Source: a virus. Taken from it: DNA of 45,981 nucleotides. Made by a program: the position numbers and the translations under genes. The DNA lies in the IMG/VR virus record IMGVR_UViG_3300029989_000046, positions 1-45,981 of that record; one strand, 5' to 3'. Shown one piece after another: positions 1 through 7,539 of the stretch (position 1 is the first letter of the stretch; every line of letters begins with the position of its first letter). The notes under the pieces were generated by a model. It made no database searches. It saw only the letters and a list, made by a program, of their open reading frames with translations, and had not been told where the DNA came from.

Positions 1-212
1 TTGTCGCAGTCAGGAAGGACATGGGGGAAGACGGCTCCCTATCAATTGGTGCCATTAAGGACATACGAACCAGACTCGGTAAGAAGATCGATGGAATGAG
101 CGGCCCTAGTGCCGATGCAGAGCTTCGTGGTGCCTATAAGAATCTTTATGGCAAGCTTACTGATAGCCTAGAGGCAGGTTCGATGGACTACGGAGACGGA
201 GCGGCACAAGCT
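1..212. repeat. Terminal redundancy, left copy
   Basis: Bases 1-212 match 45770-45981 base for base except position 128 (T here, C at 45897). The reading frame passes through the join without interruption, so the copy reflects a circular or circularly permuted molecule that was assembled linearly. It could also be a short physical direct terminal repeat. Unique genome length is then 45,769 bp. Confidence 0.95.
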
Positions 213-1607
213 TTTTCTCGCGCTACAGGTTACAGCCGAGCCCTGAACGAACGACTTGGGCTGTTGAATGATGTTACTAAAAGCGACATACCGGAACGCA
301 TTTTTCAGACCGCCACTGGTAACACGAAGGATGGCGCGACAGTGCTTGCTGCGACGATGAAGAGCATCCCGCAAGATCAGAGAAAGGAAGTGGCTTCCGC
401 CGTTCTCAGGAGGATGGGTCTCGCTAAGGCGGGTCAGCAAAACGCGAGCGGTGACGCCTTTTCGATGGAGACGTTTTTAACGAATTGGAATAGCATGTCG
501 CCCCAGGCCAAGAATGCTCTGTTCAATGGCCTCGGTAATTCCGAATTACGTTCTAACATTGATGCGATTTCTCGCGTTGCCGGTAACGTGCGGGTTGGAG
601 GCAAGGTTTTCTCTAATCCCTCCGGGACGGCACGCCAGACCGCCCTTATCGGCCTACTTGGCGGTAGTGGTATTGGTGGCCTAGCTTCTGGGAACGTCCC
701 CCTCGCTGCGGGGGCTGCGGCCACTGTTGCGGGTGCCAATATCACGGCTCGCATGATGACAAATCCCGCCGCCGTGCGGTGGCTGGCAAAGTCCGCGCCC
801 CAATATGGAACGAATAATCTGAATGCAGCAGTTCGCAATATGATGCAGGCCGCAAACGCGAGCGGTGACGCTGAATTTAAATCGATTGCCAAGGAACTGA
901 ATGATAAACAAAATTCTGCCACGCCCGGAAATAACCAGTCTGGTTCCGTAAAGGGATTAGAGAAGGTGACTCAGAATTGGGAGAAGAATACCGTAATACC
1001 ATACTACAACGGAGCTCAGGCAAACTCTGGGACTCCAGCAAACTTCGATGTCAATTCGCACATTATGGATTCTGAGGGTGCTTCGGGAATCCAGGATGGA
1101 CGCAATGAAATCTTTGGCTTCAGGGCCGGAGAGGGGACAGGTTACGATCAACTCCGTCGCATGGAACTAGCGAAGGGAAAGAACTCTCCCGAGGTTCGCG
1201 CCTTGGCTAGCAGCCTGCTTACTGCGAGAGCCGCAAGGGCTGGCGTGGACAGGTTCGAGAATCCAGGCGTCAAGGCTGCTGTAGCCACCTCTGCGCAGCT
1301 TCGCGGAGAAGGTGGGGCGCGCGCCATCATGGCGATGGCTGCCGGTATCCCCGTCAACTCAAAAGGCCTCGCGCAGCTACCCAGCGCGGCGGTGGACAAG
1401 ATCAATTCCATGAGCCCCGAGGAATTTCAAACCGCATTCCGTCAGGCCAGGGAAAATTATGATCGTCGTTTTCTTTGGAATAATCCCGCAACCGTGGTGG
1501 TGAATGGGAAAACCAAGAGCGGCACTTGGGGGAATCTCTTTGGCAAGGGAGTCCTTAGCCGATACGATGAGGAGGCCAACCGATTCCGTCAACTAAACAA
1601 TACATAA
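1..1607 (+). CDS. Large internal virion/ejection protein, C-terminal part (wraps from 44584)
   Basis: This is the 3' part of a 930-aa protein that starts at 44584 and crosses the contig join. Position 1 is the second base of a Leu codon, and the frame continues without a break from 45769. The segment is rich in Ala, Gly, Asn and Ser, with a hydrophobic Gly/Ala stretch around window positions 640-750 that could insert into a membrane. The last 190 or so residues contain an E-G-x-x-G-x-x-D start and a late R-x-x-Y-D-R-R segment followed by N-P. That reminds me of phage muramidase-like domains, so a peptidoglycan-cutting end is plausible but unproven. By position it corresponds to the T7 gp15/gp16-type ejection proteins. 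A virion role is fairly sure; the enzymatic role is a guess. Confidence 0.75.
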   Translation, partial: VAVRKDMGEDGSLSIGAIKDIRTRLGKKIDGMSGPSADAELRGAYKNLYGKLTDSLEAGSMDYGDGAAQAFSRATGYSRALNERLGLLNDVTKSDIPERIFQTATGNTKDGATVLAATMKSIPQDQRKEVASAVLRRMGLAKAGQQNASGDAFSMETFLTNWNSMSPQAKNALFNGLGNSELRSNIDAISRVAGNVRVGGKVFSNPSGTARQTALIGLLGGSGIGGLASGNVPLAAGAAATVAGANITARMMTNPAAVRWLAKSAPQYGTNNLNAAVRNMMQAANASGDAEFKSIAKELNDKQNSATPGNNQSGSVKGLEKVTQNWEKNTVIPYYNGAQANSGTPANFDVNSHIMDSEGASGIQDGRNEIFGFRAGEGTGYDQLRRMELAKGKNSPEVRALASSLLTARAARAGVDRFENPGVKAAVATSAQLRGEGGARAIMAMAAGIPVNSKGLAQLPSAAVDKINSMSPEEFQTAFRQARENYDRRFLWNNPATVVVNGKTKSGTWGNLFGKGVLSRYDEEANRFRQLNNT

Positions 1608-1619
1608 CGAAATAGTAAT

Positions 1620-2144
1620 ATGGCTAATATCACAGCCGCAACCCTTGCGGCCATCATTCTAGCGAACCCGAAATATACTGGTGGGGAGCCGCAGCAGGTT
1701 GCTCATGGCATTTCTCCTACTGGATATATCACTCCGTTCAATACTGACGCCAATGGCAATCTTGCTACCACAGCCAGCGGCGGCGCGCCTGCCATTTCGG
1801 CCACAAATTCCCCCAGCCTAAGCACGTCGTTCGCCTCCGTGGCTTCCGCCCAGGCCAAGGCCACCCCCGCGCAGTTGGTAAGCATCAGGGCCACCAATGC
1901 GAACGCTGCTGTTCGATACCTTCAGCTTTTCAATGCCGCATCGGCAACCGGAACCCCGATCTATAGCGAGCCCATTCCTGCCGGTAGTGCAACTCAGCCT
2001 TCCAGCCTGATTCTGGATTCTGTTTTCTTCGGGTCTGGCGGCAAGTATTTCTCGACCGCTCTTTCTTGGGGTATCTCGACTACGAACGGAAGCTATACCG
2101 CAGCCACAGCCGCCGACCATAACGTCTCCCTGCACTTCTTCTAA
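1620..2144 (+). CDS. Virion-associated protein (unknown, 174 aa)
   Basis: 174 residues, low in charge and rich in Ala, Ser and Thr, beginning MANITAATLAAI. It lies between the ejection protein and two fibre-like genes, so it is probably a structural or tail-associated protein. The middle and end have alternating beta-strand-like segments (YLQLFNAAS, SLILDSVFF). The ATG follows an A-rich leader without a Shine-Dalgarno sequence, 12 nt after the previous stop. I do not recognise a family. The composition is typical of phage virion proteins translated in large amounts. Confidence 0.65.
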   Translation: MANITAATLAAIILANPKYTGGEPQQVAHGISPTGYITPFNTDANGNLATTASGGAPAISATNSPSLSTSFASVASAQAKATPAQLVSIRATNANAAVRYLQLFNAASATGTPIYSEPIPAGSATQPSSLILDSVFFGSGGKYFSTALSWGISTTNGSYTAATAADHNVSLHFF

Positions 2145-2147
2145 GGC

Positions 2148-2810
2148 ATGAGCAGCTCACTTTTCCCAGACCTTACGTGGAGGCAAATCACCTTTACGCC
2201 TGGAACTGCGGACTGGTATAGGATCATGGATGAAACCGGCCCTGGGGGGCAAATCTCTGGGATGTTTCGCCTGTCCGGGTTGGACGGCGGCGGGAAGGCT
2301 TGGAGCGCGATGGTGGTTTTCAATGCGGAGGGTAGCGCGGGGGCTTACTCCACGTTGACTCAACTTTTTTGCACTTCAATTCACGTCGTGGACATTGTTA
2401 GAACGTCATGCGATGGGGCCAGCCACAGCGCGCTAGATATTCACATTGCCACAGGCATGGCAAGTCTTCCGGTTACGGTTGACTTCATGTGCTACACGAA
2501 TAACAATCCAATCACTTCACCGACAGTAGCCACATCGCTGGGAACCGACACTCAGCTTTTCATCAATCAGGCTGGGCTAAGAACCACTGACATGGTTACC
2601 CAGGGGTCAGTCCTCAGCAAAATGCTGAAGACCAATTCTGGGGGAGATTTGATTGCCGCCACAGCTGGAACGGACTACTCCACGCGCGTAACCGTTCCAG
2701 CATCCGCTACGGCGTCCGGGGTTGCCGGTAACTGGGCTGGCGATGCATCCGCATTCTACTACTGTTATTCAACAAATACTTGGAGAAAAATCCTAAGCTC
2801 CACATTCTAA
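2148..2810 (+). CDS. Tail fibre-like protein, paralogue A
   Basis: 220 aa. Its first 130 or so residues align with the next gene: both have W-R-x-x-T-F-x-P, then D-W-Y-R-I-x-D-E-T, then G-G-x-I-x-G and later P-V-T-V-D. The C-terminus (Y-Y-C-Y-S-T-N-T-W-R-K-I) resembles the ends of many phage fibres and spikes, where a short Tyr/Trp motif closes a beta-structured stalk. The start is 3 nt after the upstream stop, so it is co-translated with its neighbour. I infer a receptor-binding or fibre-tip role from location and C-terminus. The tandem pair suggests a duplication followed by divergence of the distal part. Confidence 0.6.
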   Translation: MSSSLFPDLTWRQITFTPGTADWYRIMDETGPGGQISGMFRLSGLDGGGKAWSAMVVFNAEGSAGAYSTLTQLFCTSIHVVDIVRTSCDGASHSALDIHIATGMASLPVTVDFMCYTNNNPITSPTVATSLGTDTQLFINQAGLRTTDMVTQGSVLSKMLKTNSGGDLIAATAGTDYSTRVTVPASATASGVAGNWAGDASAFYYCYSTNTWRKILSSTF

Positions 2811-2824
2811 TTAAATTACGAAAT

Positions 2825-3460
2825 ATGAGTCAACAAGATGCGTCCGCCCAAGCATGGCGGTCTTTCACATTTGTCCCAGCCGCCAATGACTGGTATCGAA
2901 TCGTGGATGAAACGAATACCGGGGGGTCAATTGGAGGGCTAGTCCGAGTTTCTGGAAATGTGAACGGAACGCTTACTTTCAGCGAGCTTTTTTCGTTAAA
3001 TGCCCAGGGAGCGGCTGGAGGTCAGACGAATATCACCATGCTCGAATGCACGACAAATCTGGGAGTAGATTTGGTTCGGGCTGACACCAACGGGACTACT
3101 AGAACGTGTTTCGACATTAGAATTGCCGCCGCATTCACTGGATACCCTGTGACCGTCGATCTGTTCGTTACGCCTCAGCTAAATCCCATCGGAAATCCGA
3201 CGCAGGGGCCAACCCTTCTGACGACTCAAACCTATCTTACGGTTGGTCAGAATGCTATTCTGACAACTGGCTCAATTTACGCCAGCGGGTCAATCCAGGC
3301 CGGTGGGGGGCTTAAGGCTCCGAGCGGGGCAACGATCACGGACGGGGCAGGCGCGCCATCCGCATCGCTTCCAAACGGGTCGATCTACTTGCGATCTGAC
3401 GGCACATCCACGACGTGCATTTATAGGCGCATTGCTGGAGCCTGGGTGGCAGGCATCTAA
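2825..3460 (+). CDS. Tail fibre-like protein, paralogue B
   Basis: 211 aa from the ATG at 2825. An upstream in-frame start at 2780 would overlap the previous gene by 31 nt and lacks the A-rich leader seen here, so it was not used. The N-terminal domain is paralogous to the preceding gene. The last 30 residues carry the phage-fibre signature G-S-I-Y-L-R-x-D-G followed by Y-R-R-I-x-G-x-W. The gene ends 18 nt before a strong bidirectional terminator, so it is the last gene of the late structural transcript. Family assignment is by motif and position only. Confidence 0.65.
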   Translation: MSQQDASAQAWRSFTFVPAANDWYRIVDETNTGGSIGGLVRVSGNVNGTLTFSELFSLNAQGAAGGQTNITMLECTTNLGVDLVRADTNGTTRTCFDIRIAAAFTGYPVTVDLFVTPQLNPIGNPTQGPTLLTTQTYLTVGQNAILTTGSIYASGSIQAGGGLKAPSGATITDGAGAPSASLPNGSIYLRSDGTSTTCIYRRIAGAWVAGI

Positions 3461-3478
3461 TACAAAGACAAAAAAGAA

Positions 3479-3506
3479 CCCCGCTGGTTTCCCAGCGGGG
3501 TTTTTT
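3479..3506. terminator. Bidirectional intrinsic terminator
   Basis: A perfect 9-bp GC-rich stem, CCCCGCTGG (3479-3487) and CCAGCGGGG (3492-3500), with a 4-nt loop. It is followed by TTTTTT on the plus strand and preceded by an A tract, which gives a U tract on the minus strand. It separates the end of the late plus-strand operon from the convergent minus-strand gene ending at 3519, and should stop both. Confidence 0.93.
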
Positions 3507-3518
3507 CTTTTCAGACGA

Positions 3519-4409
3519 TTAGGCCTGATAGCCAGGGAACAGTGAATCCGGCGCAGCGAGCAGAACGTGGTAGTAGTTCGTGCCATCAGGAGCAGTATTC
3601 GGGGCATACGTGCCACGCGCATCGCCACTGGTGGTAGTAGGGCCACCAGCAGTAACATCCGCAGCAACAAACGTGCCGCCAGTCCCAGACGTGGAACCGT
3701 TGGTCAGGTCTTTGATGACGAGGCCAAGCATGTTCATTGGAACCGGCAGGCCGAACACGTTGATGGTGCCAACGCTCAGGTTACCGGCCAGCGCAGCCGA
3801 AGAGGCGATGCTAGTCACGGTAGAGAACGCTTTCTTGCCGTTGACGATGGTAGTCCCGTTCGCGGCAATGGCCTCCGTAATCGTCACCCCAAAGGCATCC
3901 TTGCCGGTGATGGTGATAGTCTGGGTGGTGTCGCCAGCGTTCGAAGAAACGATCTTCAGGGCTCGACCGCCGATACCAGCACCAGGGACAGCCGAAGTCG
4001 TGGGAGCGACGGAGGTGGCCGAAGCGAAGGCAGTTGCAGTCAGAACAGCCGTAGCGGAAGAAGCAGCAGGCGCGCCAATCGGGACGACGCGAACGTATCC
4101 CAGGAAGGCGCGATCAGCGAGCCGCGCGGGCTGACGGGTAGCGGCGGCGTCACCAAGCTGATTAAGCTGGAGGACGAATGCGCTACCAGACTTCCAGGTG
4201 GCCGTGCTTCGATTCGTGATGGTTGCAGTAGAGCCGCTAATGGCAATGGAGAAGCCAGTCGGCGAAACGTAGGGGACACCGTTGATGGTCAAGCGGTGAT
4301 CCAGCGCGCCGATAAAGCTTCCGTTGTCATACGGGGCGGGGACAGTCACGGTAAACGTGCCAGAAGTGGCGACATCAGCCGATAGCGTGCCCGCAGGAGT
4401 ATTATACAT
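3519..4409 (-). CDS. Probable virion surface/decoration protein
   Basis: 296 aa and almost the only long gene on this strand in the first 15 kb. It is Thr-, Ala-, Ser- and Gly-rich with repeated beta-strand-like blocks (T-F-T-V-T-V, T-I-T-I-T-G, S-V-G-T-I-N-V-F-G), as in capsid decoration or fibre-like proteins. The middle segment with T-I-T-G-K-D-A-F-G-V and K-K-A-F-S-T-V-T-S-I is of a kind often seen in environmental podovirus structural proteins. It has its own promoter region, shared divergently with the small regulator at 4564, and its own terminator, so it is expressed independently of both flanking operons. A specific function is not proven. Confidence 0.6.
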   Translation of the reverse strand: MYNTPAGTLSADVATSGTFTVTVPAPYDNGSFIGALDHRLTINGVPYVSPTGFSIAISGSTATITNRSTATWKSGSAFVLQLNQLGDAAATRQPARLADRAFLGYVRVVPIGAPAASSATAVLTATAFASATSVAPTTSAVPGAGIGGRALKIVSSNAGDTTQTITITGKDAFGVTITEAIAANGTTIVNGKKAFSTVTSIASSAALAGNLSVGTINVFGLPVPMNMLGLVIKDLTNGSTSGTGGTFVAADVTAGGPTTTSGDARGTYAPNTAPDGTNYYHVLLAAPDSLFPGYQA

Positions 4410-4448
4410 GACGTTATTGATCCTTTGGTTTTGGGGTTCCGACCTTCG

Positions 4449-4549
4449 CTTAAAATGTTGCCATTCCCAGGCTTAAATGCAAGGTCAAGAGATATTGCTT
4501 TAAAATGCAGTATTTTTTTGTTTGACCAAATTACTGCATTTTGTAGTTT
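4449..4549. promoter_or_regulatory. Divergent promoter/operator region with 11-bp inverted repeat
   Basis: An exact inverted repeat, AAAATGCAGTA (4502-4512) and TACTGCATTTT (4532-4542), is separated by 19 nt, so the arm centres are about three helical turns apart. Looser copies of the left arm, TTAAAATG (4450-4457) and TTAAATGC (4473-4480), lie further left. On the plus strand TTGACC (4522-4527), N16, TAGTTT (4544-4549) makes a promoter for the gene at 4564, with the right arm inside its spacer. Binding at the repeat should therefore control that promoter. The minus-strand -35 candidate TTGACC (4487-4482) lacks a clear -10. Confidence 0.6.
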
Positions 4550-4563
4550 GCAACACATCACCA

Positions 4564-4794
4564 ATGAGAACCCCGAAGCTAATTCTTGATATACCGAAGC
4601 TGGTTGAGTTCTTCGGAGGCCGTCAGGAACTTCATAGAATTATGAATCGAAGAGGCTTCCAGTGTTCTTTACGCAGTATCGATTCTTGGATTTATCGCAA
4701 TAGCATTCCAACTAAAAGGATTCTGCAATTGATGATGATAAAATCTTTCCAGATTACTTCGTTCCGAACCTCAAAACCCACACCTACAAAATGA
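4564..4794 (+). CDS. Small Cro-like HTH DNA-binding regulator
   Basis: 76 aa from ATG 4564. The residues from L-V-E-F-F-G-G-R-Q-E-L to I-D-S-W-I-Y-R-N-S-I-P fit the size and pattern of single-domain Cro/YdaS-type helix-turn-helix repressors: a helix, a turn at G-G, a recognition helix near R-S-I-D-S-W, and the I-P turn. A longer in-frame start at 4522 lies inside the promoter and operator and was rejected. The gene sits directly downstream of an 11-bp inverted repeat, which is its most likely binding site, and its stop overlaps the next start (ATGA). It may set the switch between the decoration-like gene on the other strand and the early plus-strand operon. Confidence 0.6.
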   Translation: MRTPKLILDIPKLVEFFGGRQELHRIMNRRGFQCSLRSIDSWIYRNSIPTKRILQLMMIKSFQITSFRTSKPTPTK

Positions 4795-5210
4795 GCGATA
4801 CAGTAAAATCCATTTCCGAATTAAAAACGGAATGGCTAAAGCAAGAGTCCGTTATAAAAAAGGCGAAATCCGTAATGGAAGGAATAGAATTGATTCTGCT
4901 CGCCCATTTCGGAGAGGAAAAGAAAAAGAAACTCAATGCCATTGGCAAAGAGGCTGGCTCAATGACTTTTGAGCATAACGGAATTAAATTGAATTTTGAG
5001 ATCTCCAAGAGAGTAGAATGGGACAGTAACAAGCTTAGCCAAATTGGAGCTACGTTGCCCCCGGAAATTGCATCGAAGCTCTTCAAAGTGAAAGTCACGA
5101 TGCCGGAGAAAATGTTCGACGGCCTAACGGACGCCGAATTGATCCGAAAGGTAAGGGAGGCAAGAACCGTTAAATACGGTAACCCTGCGGTCTCCTTTGT
5201 CACCCTCTAG
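4791..5210 (+). CDS. Unknown phage protein, first gene of the metabolism operon
   Basis: 139 aa, charged, with an N-terminal helical segment rich in Lys and Glu (about residues 8-55) followed by a beta-rich part with E-I-S-K-R-V-E-W-D and K-V-K-V-T-M-P. It overlaps the regulator by 4 nt (ATGA), which implies translational coupling. I do not recognise a named family. Similar short helical proteins often precede replication genes in phages. The codon pattern matches its neighbours. Confidence 0.6.
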   Translation: MSDTVKSISELKTEWLKQESVIKKAKSVMEGIELILLAHFGEEKKKKLNAIGKEAGSMTFEHNGIKLNFEISKRVEWDSNKLSQIGATLPPEIASKLFKVKVTMPEKMFDGLTDAELIRKVREARTVKYGNPAVSFVTL

Positions 5211-5222
5211 GATCAGCAAACC

Positions 5223-5292
5223 GAGGGGGCGGGCCAGGATAAGCGCGCTCGTCTAGGAGGAATCCAAAGTCGATCCTCTACCCCGCCCCCTC
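5223..5292 (+). ncRNA. Long GC-rich stem upstream of thyX (leader or structured RNA)
   Basis: GAGGGGGCGGG (5223-5233) pairs perfectly with CCCGCCCCCTC (5282-5292). The 48-nt interior can form a second stem, TAG(g)AGGA with TCCTCTA. There is no U tract, so it is not a standard terminator. It lies 12-97 nt after the upstream stop and 15 nt before the thyX start. It could be an mRNA-stabilising or processing structure, or a leader that controls thyX. No known riboswitch was recognised. Confidence 0.5.
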
Positions 5293-5307
5293 ACCTACCT
5301 AAATAAA

Positions 5308-6114
5308 ATGAAGAAAACCACACCACGAATTTTTTTGATCGCACAGACCGTAGTGAATCCCGGCTCCATCGTTGCTTGGCTTGAGCATATCGGGGTAAAG
5401 GACGTTCAGGGAGTGATACGCCAATTTGAAACCGCAACCAACGCGGAAACGCTCGTAGCGATGGCCGGTAAGCGTTGCTATAATTCGTTTGAGGTAGGCT
5501 CAAACAATCCGAATGTTAATTCAATCAGAACCGATCTGGATGAATATATTACGAACATTCTCTCCTCGGGCCATGGTTCTGTTTTGGAGCATGCCACATG
5601 GACTTTCGCTATTGAAGGTGTAAGCCGTGTGTTCACCTCAGAAATGAACCGGCATCGCGCGGGGGTTGCGGTAAGCGAGGGGAGCGGCAGATACATTCGC
5701 TTTTCTGAATTGTGTTTCTCCGACATTCCGCTCAAGAAAGCCAACGAAGCCGACCCCATGGAGGAGACGGCTAAAATGATCGACGAGGCTATCGCGTCCC
5801 AGGAGAAAACTTACGTCGACCTATGCAATCTCTGGAAGATCGATGAAATCAAAGAATTTAAAAGAAAGAAGGAACTAACATCATTCTTTCGCCGGATCAT
5901 TGGTCAAGGTGTCTCTACTGGCGGTATCTGGACTATCAACGCGCGCGCGCTTCGGCACATCATTTCCATGCGAGCTTCGGCTTTTGCTGAGGACGAAATT
6001 TTCGGAGTATTCGATCAGATCGCAACGCTCATGTCATCCCATGAGCCGCGACTTTTCGGAGATTTCGAGAAGACCGGAGCCGGAACCTGGAGGGCCAGAT
6101 TCCCCAAGGTCTAA
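5308..6114 (+). CDS. thyX: Flavin-dependent thymidylate synthase ThyX
   Basis: 268 aa. ThyX makes dTMP from dUMP using FAD, NADPH and methylene-tetrahydrofolate, and replaces the unrelated ThyA. The diagnostic region is present: G-H-G-S-V-L-E-H (about 88-95), then R-H-R (115-117) leading to S-G-R-Y (126-129), the folate/FAD/dUMP-binding signature. Eight residues separate R-H-R from the serine instead of the usual seven, a variant I recall from other phage ThyX proteins. The C-terminal I-N-A-R-A-L-R-H-I-I-S-M-R fits the family's dUMP-binding arginines. It opens the nucleotide and DNA metabolism operon and probably boosts dTTP supply during replication. Confidence 0.95.
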   Translation: MKKTTPRIFLIAQTVVNPGSIVAWLEHIGVKDVQGVIRQFETATNAETLVAMAGKRCYNSFEVGSNNPNVNSIRTDLDEYITNILSSGHGSVLEHATWTFAIEGVSRVFTSEMNRHRAGVAVSEGSGRYIRFSELCFSDIPLKKANEADPMEETAKMIDEAIASQEKTYVDLCNLWKIDEIKEFKRKKELTSFFRRIIGQGVSTGGIWTINARALRHIISMRASAFAEDEIFGVFDQIATLMSSHEPRLFGDFEKTGAGTWRARFPKV

Positions 6115-6141
6115 TAACAACCACCACCATAACGTAATACA

Positions 6142-6537
6142 ATGAGCGAAAACACTACTCATAAATTCATCATCATCGAAGCTAAGACCCTGAAGGAACT
6201 GGCCGAATCCGTAAACAAGCAGGTTGAGGATTCTTCCTTTTCCGGCAAGCACTTCGGATTCAATCCCACCGTCGTCGTAGTCCCTGAACATTCCGCATTC
6301 GGAGCAGGCTTGACGTTCGCCATCGCTGGTATTGAAGGCCCCCTCTTCAGTCTGTGCGGGGAATGCCCTGAAGAAGAAGAAAAGGCTTCCCCCACCACCG
6401 ATCCCGAACCCACTACGCCCTCTGCGGATAGCATGGCTGGAGATTCGGTTATCAAGGATGACGATACTCCGAAGTCCGATCCCGTTCCTAACCCTGAGCC
6501 CGACGAGACTCCGAAGGACGAAACGCCCGCCTCTTAG
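6142..6537 (+). CDS. Unknown protein with acidic, Pro-rich tail
   Basis: 131 aa in two parts. Residues 1-75 form a small alpha/beta domain (F-I-I-I-E-A-K-T, V-V-V-V-P-E-H). Residues 76-131 are a disordered tail of Glu, Asp, Pro and Thr with many D-E-T and P-E-P repeats. Acidic tails are typical of proteins that bind partners on DNA, such as SSBs, but the N-domain is too short for a recognisable OB fold. The gene lies between thyX and the Sak4-like gene in one operon. Its start follows a C/A-rich leader (ACCACCACC) and A-rich spacer. Function unknown. Confidence 0.6.
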   Translation: MSENTTHKFIIIEAKTLKELAESVNKQVEDSSFSGKHFGFNPTVVVVPEHSAFGAGLTFAIAGIEGPLFSLCGECPEEEEKASPTTDPEPTTPSADSMAGDSVIKDDDTPKSDPVPNPEPDETPKDETPAS

Positions 6538-6595
6538 GCGAACAAGCGAGGGGTGCGACTCGACAACGCATAACCACACCAACCACCAAAACATA

Positions 6596-7483
6596 ATGCT
6601 AAAAATCATTTCAGCCGACGAGCGATTAGCTACCCCACCCAAAATCAACATGACAATTCTCGGTGCCTCCGGTGTCGGGAAAACATCCCTGGTTCGCACG
6701 CTTCCAGCAAACAACACTCTGTTCATTGATGGCGAGGCCGGGAGTCTCGCTATTCAGGGGTGGCGCGGCGATCTGGTTAAAATTCGCGAACAGGCGAACG
6801 CAATGGGTTGCCATCCATGGGAACTCGCAAAAGCACTTGCTTGCTGGCTAGGTGGCCCGAATCCCGCTGATGCAAACGGATTCTATTCACGCGGAACTTA
6901 TGAAAACCTCTTACAAACCATGGGATCGCTGGAAGTCCTGGCGAAATACGAAACCATCTTCGTTGACTCTCTTACGGACATTTCTCGACTGTGCCTCGAC
7001 TGGTGCAAGACCCAGCCCCAAGCCTTCTCGGAAAAGACAGGAAAGGCCGATACGCGCGGAGCGTATGGCCTTCTCGGGCAGGAAATGACCCGATGGCTGA
7101 TTCACCTTCAGCACTCCTCTAAGAGCGTCATTACGGTAGGCATTCTCGACAAGGCCGAAGATGACCTTAAGAGGGCATTTTGGAAGCCTCAAATTGAGGG
7201 CACTACCACGGCAAATGCCCTTCCTGGCATCTTCGATCTGGTGATGACGCTGGCCTCATTCACCACCCCCTCAAACGTCCCTTATCGCGCCCTGGTGTGC
7301 CATAAGATCAATCCGTGGGAGTATCCCGCCAAGGATCGCTCTGGTTGCCTCGACATGATCGAAGAGCCCGACCTCTCCAAGATTATGAAGAAAATCCGGG
7401 AGGGCATTCGAAAGGATAGCGTCTATCAGAGCGCGATTCCCCAGGCGGAACAGGCCGCAATTACGGGCACGACAGAATCTTAA
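6596..7483 (+). CDS. Sak4-like ATPase / single-strand annealing protein (AAA_24)
   Basis: 295 aa. A RecA-like P-loop ATPase core with Walker A G-A-S-G-V-G-K-T-S (23-31), an early acid loop I-D-G-E-A-G (44-49), and Walker B I-F-V-D-S-L-T-D (121-128). This is the layout of the phage AAA_24/Sak4 family, Rad51-like proteins that anneal single strands with the help of an SSB. The following gene looks like DUF669, the usual partner. The frame extends 88 codons upstream, but the ATG at 6596 follows the typical C/A leader and starts just before the domain. It likely acts in recombination-dependent replication and repair. Confidence 0.85.
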   Translation: MLKIISADERLATPPKINMTILGASGVGKTSLVRTLPANNTLFIDGEAGSLAIQGWRGDLVKIREQANAMGCHPWELAKALACWLGGPNPADANGFYSRGTYENLLQTMGSLEVLAKYETIFVDSLTDISRLCLDWCKTQPQAFSEKTGKADTRGAYGLLGQEMTRWLIHLQHSSKSVITVGILDKAEDDLKRAFWKPQIEGTTTANALPGIFDLVMTLASFTTPSNVPYRALVCHKINPWEYPAKDRSGCLDMIEEPDLSKIMKKIREGIRKDSVYQSAIPQAEQAAITGTTES

Positions 7484-7492
7484 TATTTTTAT

Positions 7493-7507
7493 CGCAATAT
7501 AATTGCG
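7493..7507. promoter_or_regulatory. Palindrome CGCAAT-ATA-ATTGCG between sak4-like and DUF669 genes
   Basis: A perfect 6-bp inverted repeat around ATA in an AT-rich 56-nt gap. Related words (ATTGCG, TTGCGCAA) occur upstream of other genes near 19686, 20738 and 25158. It may be a protein-binding site or part of a promoter; no -35/-10 pair is clear. Weak call. Confidence 0.3.
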
Positions 7508-7539
7508 TAAAAAAACCAAAAATAAAACAAACAAATAAT

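Noticed and set aside
3567-4385. Plus-strand frame opposite the 296-aa minus-strand gene
   Set aside because: The minus-strand reading has structural-protein features, a promoter region and a terminator; the plus frame is a Ser/Arg/Gly shadow.
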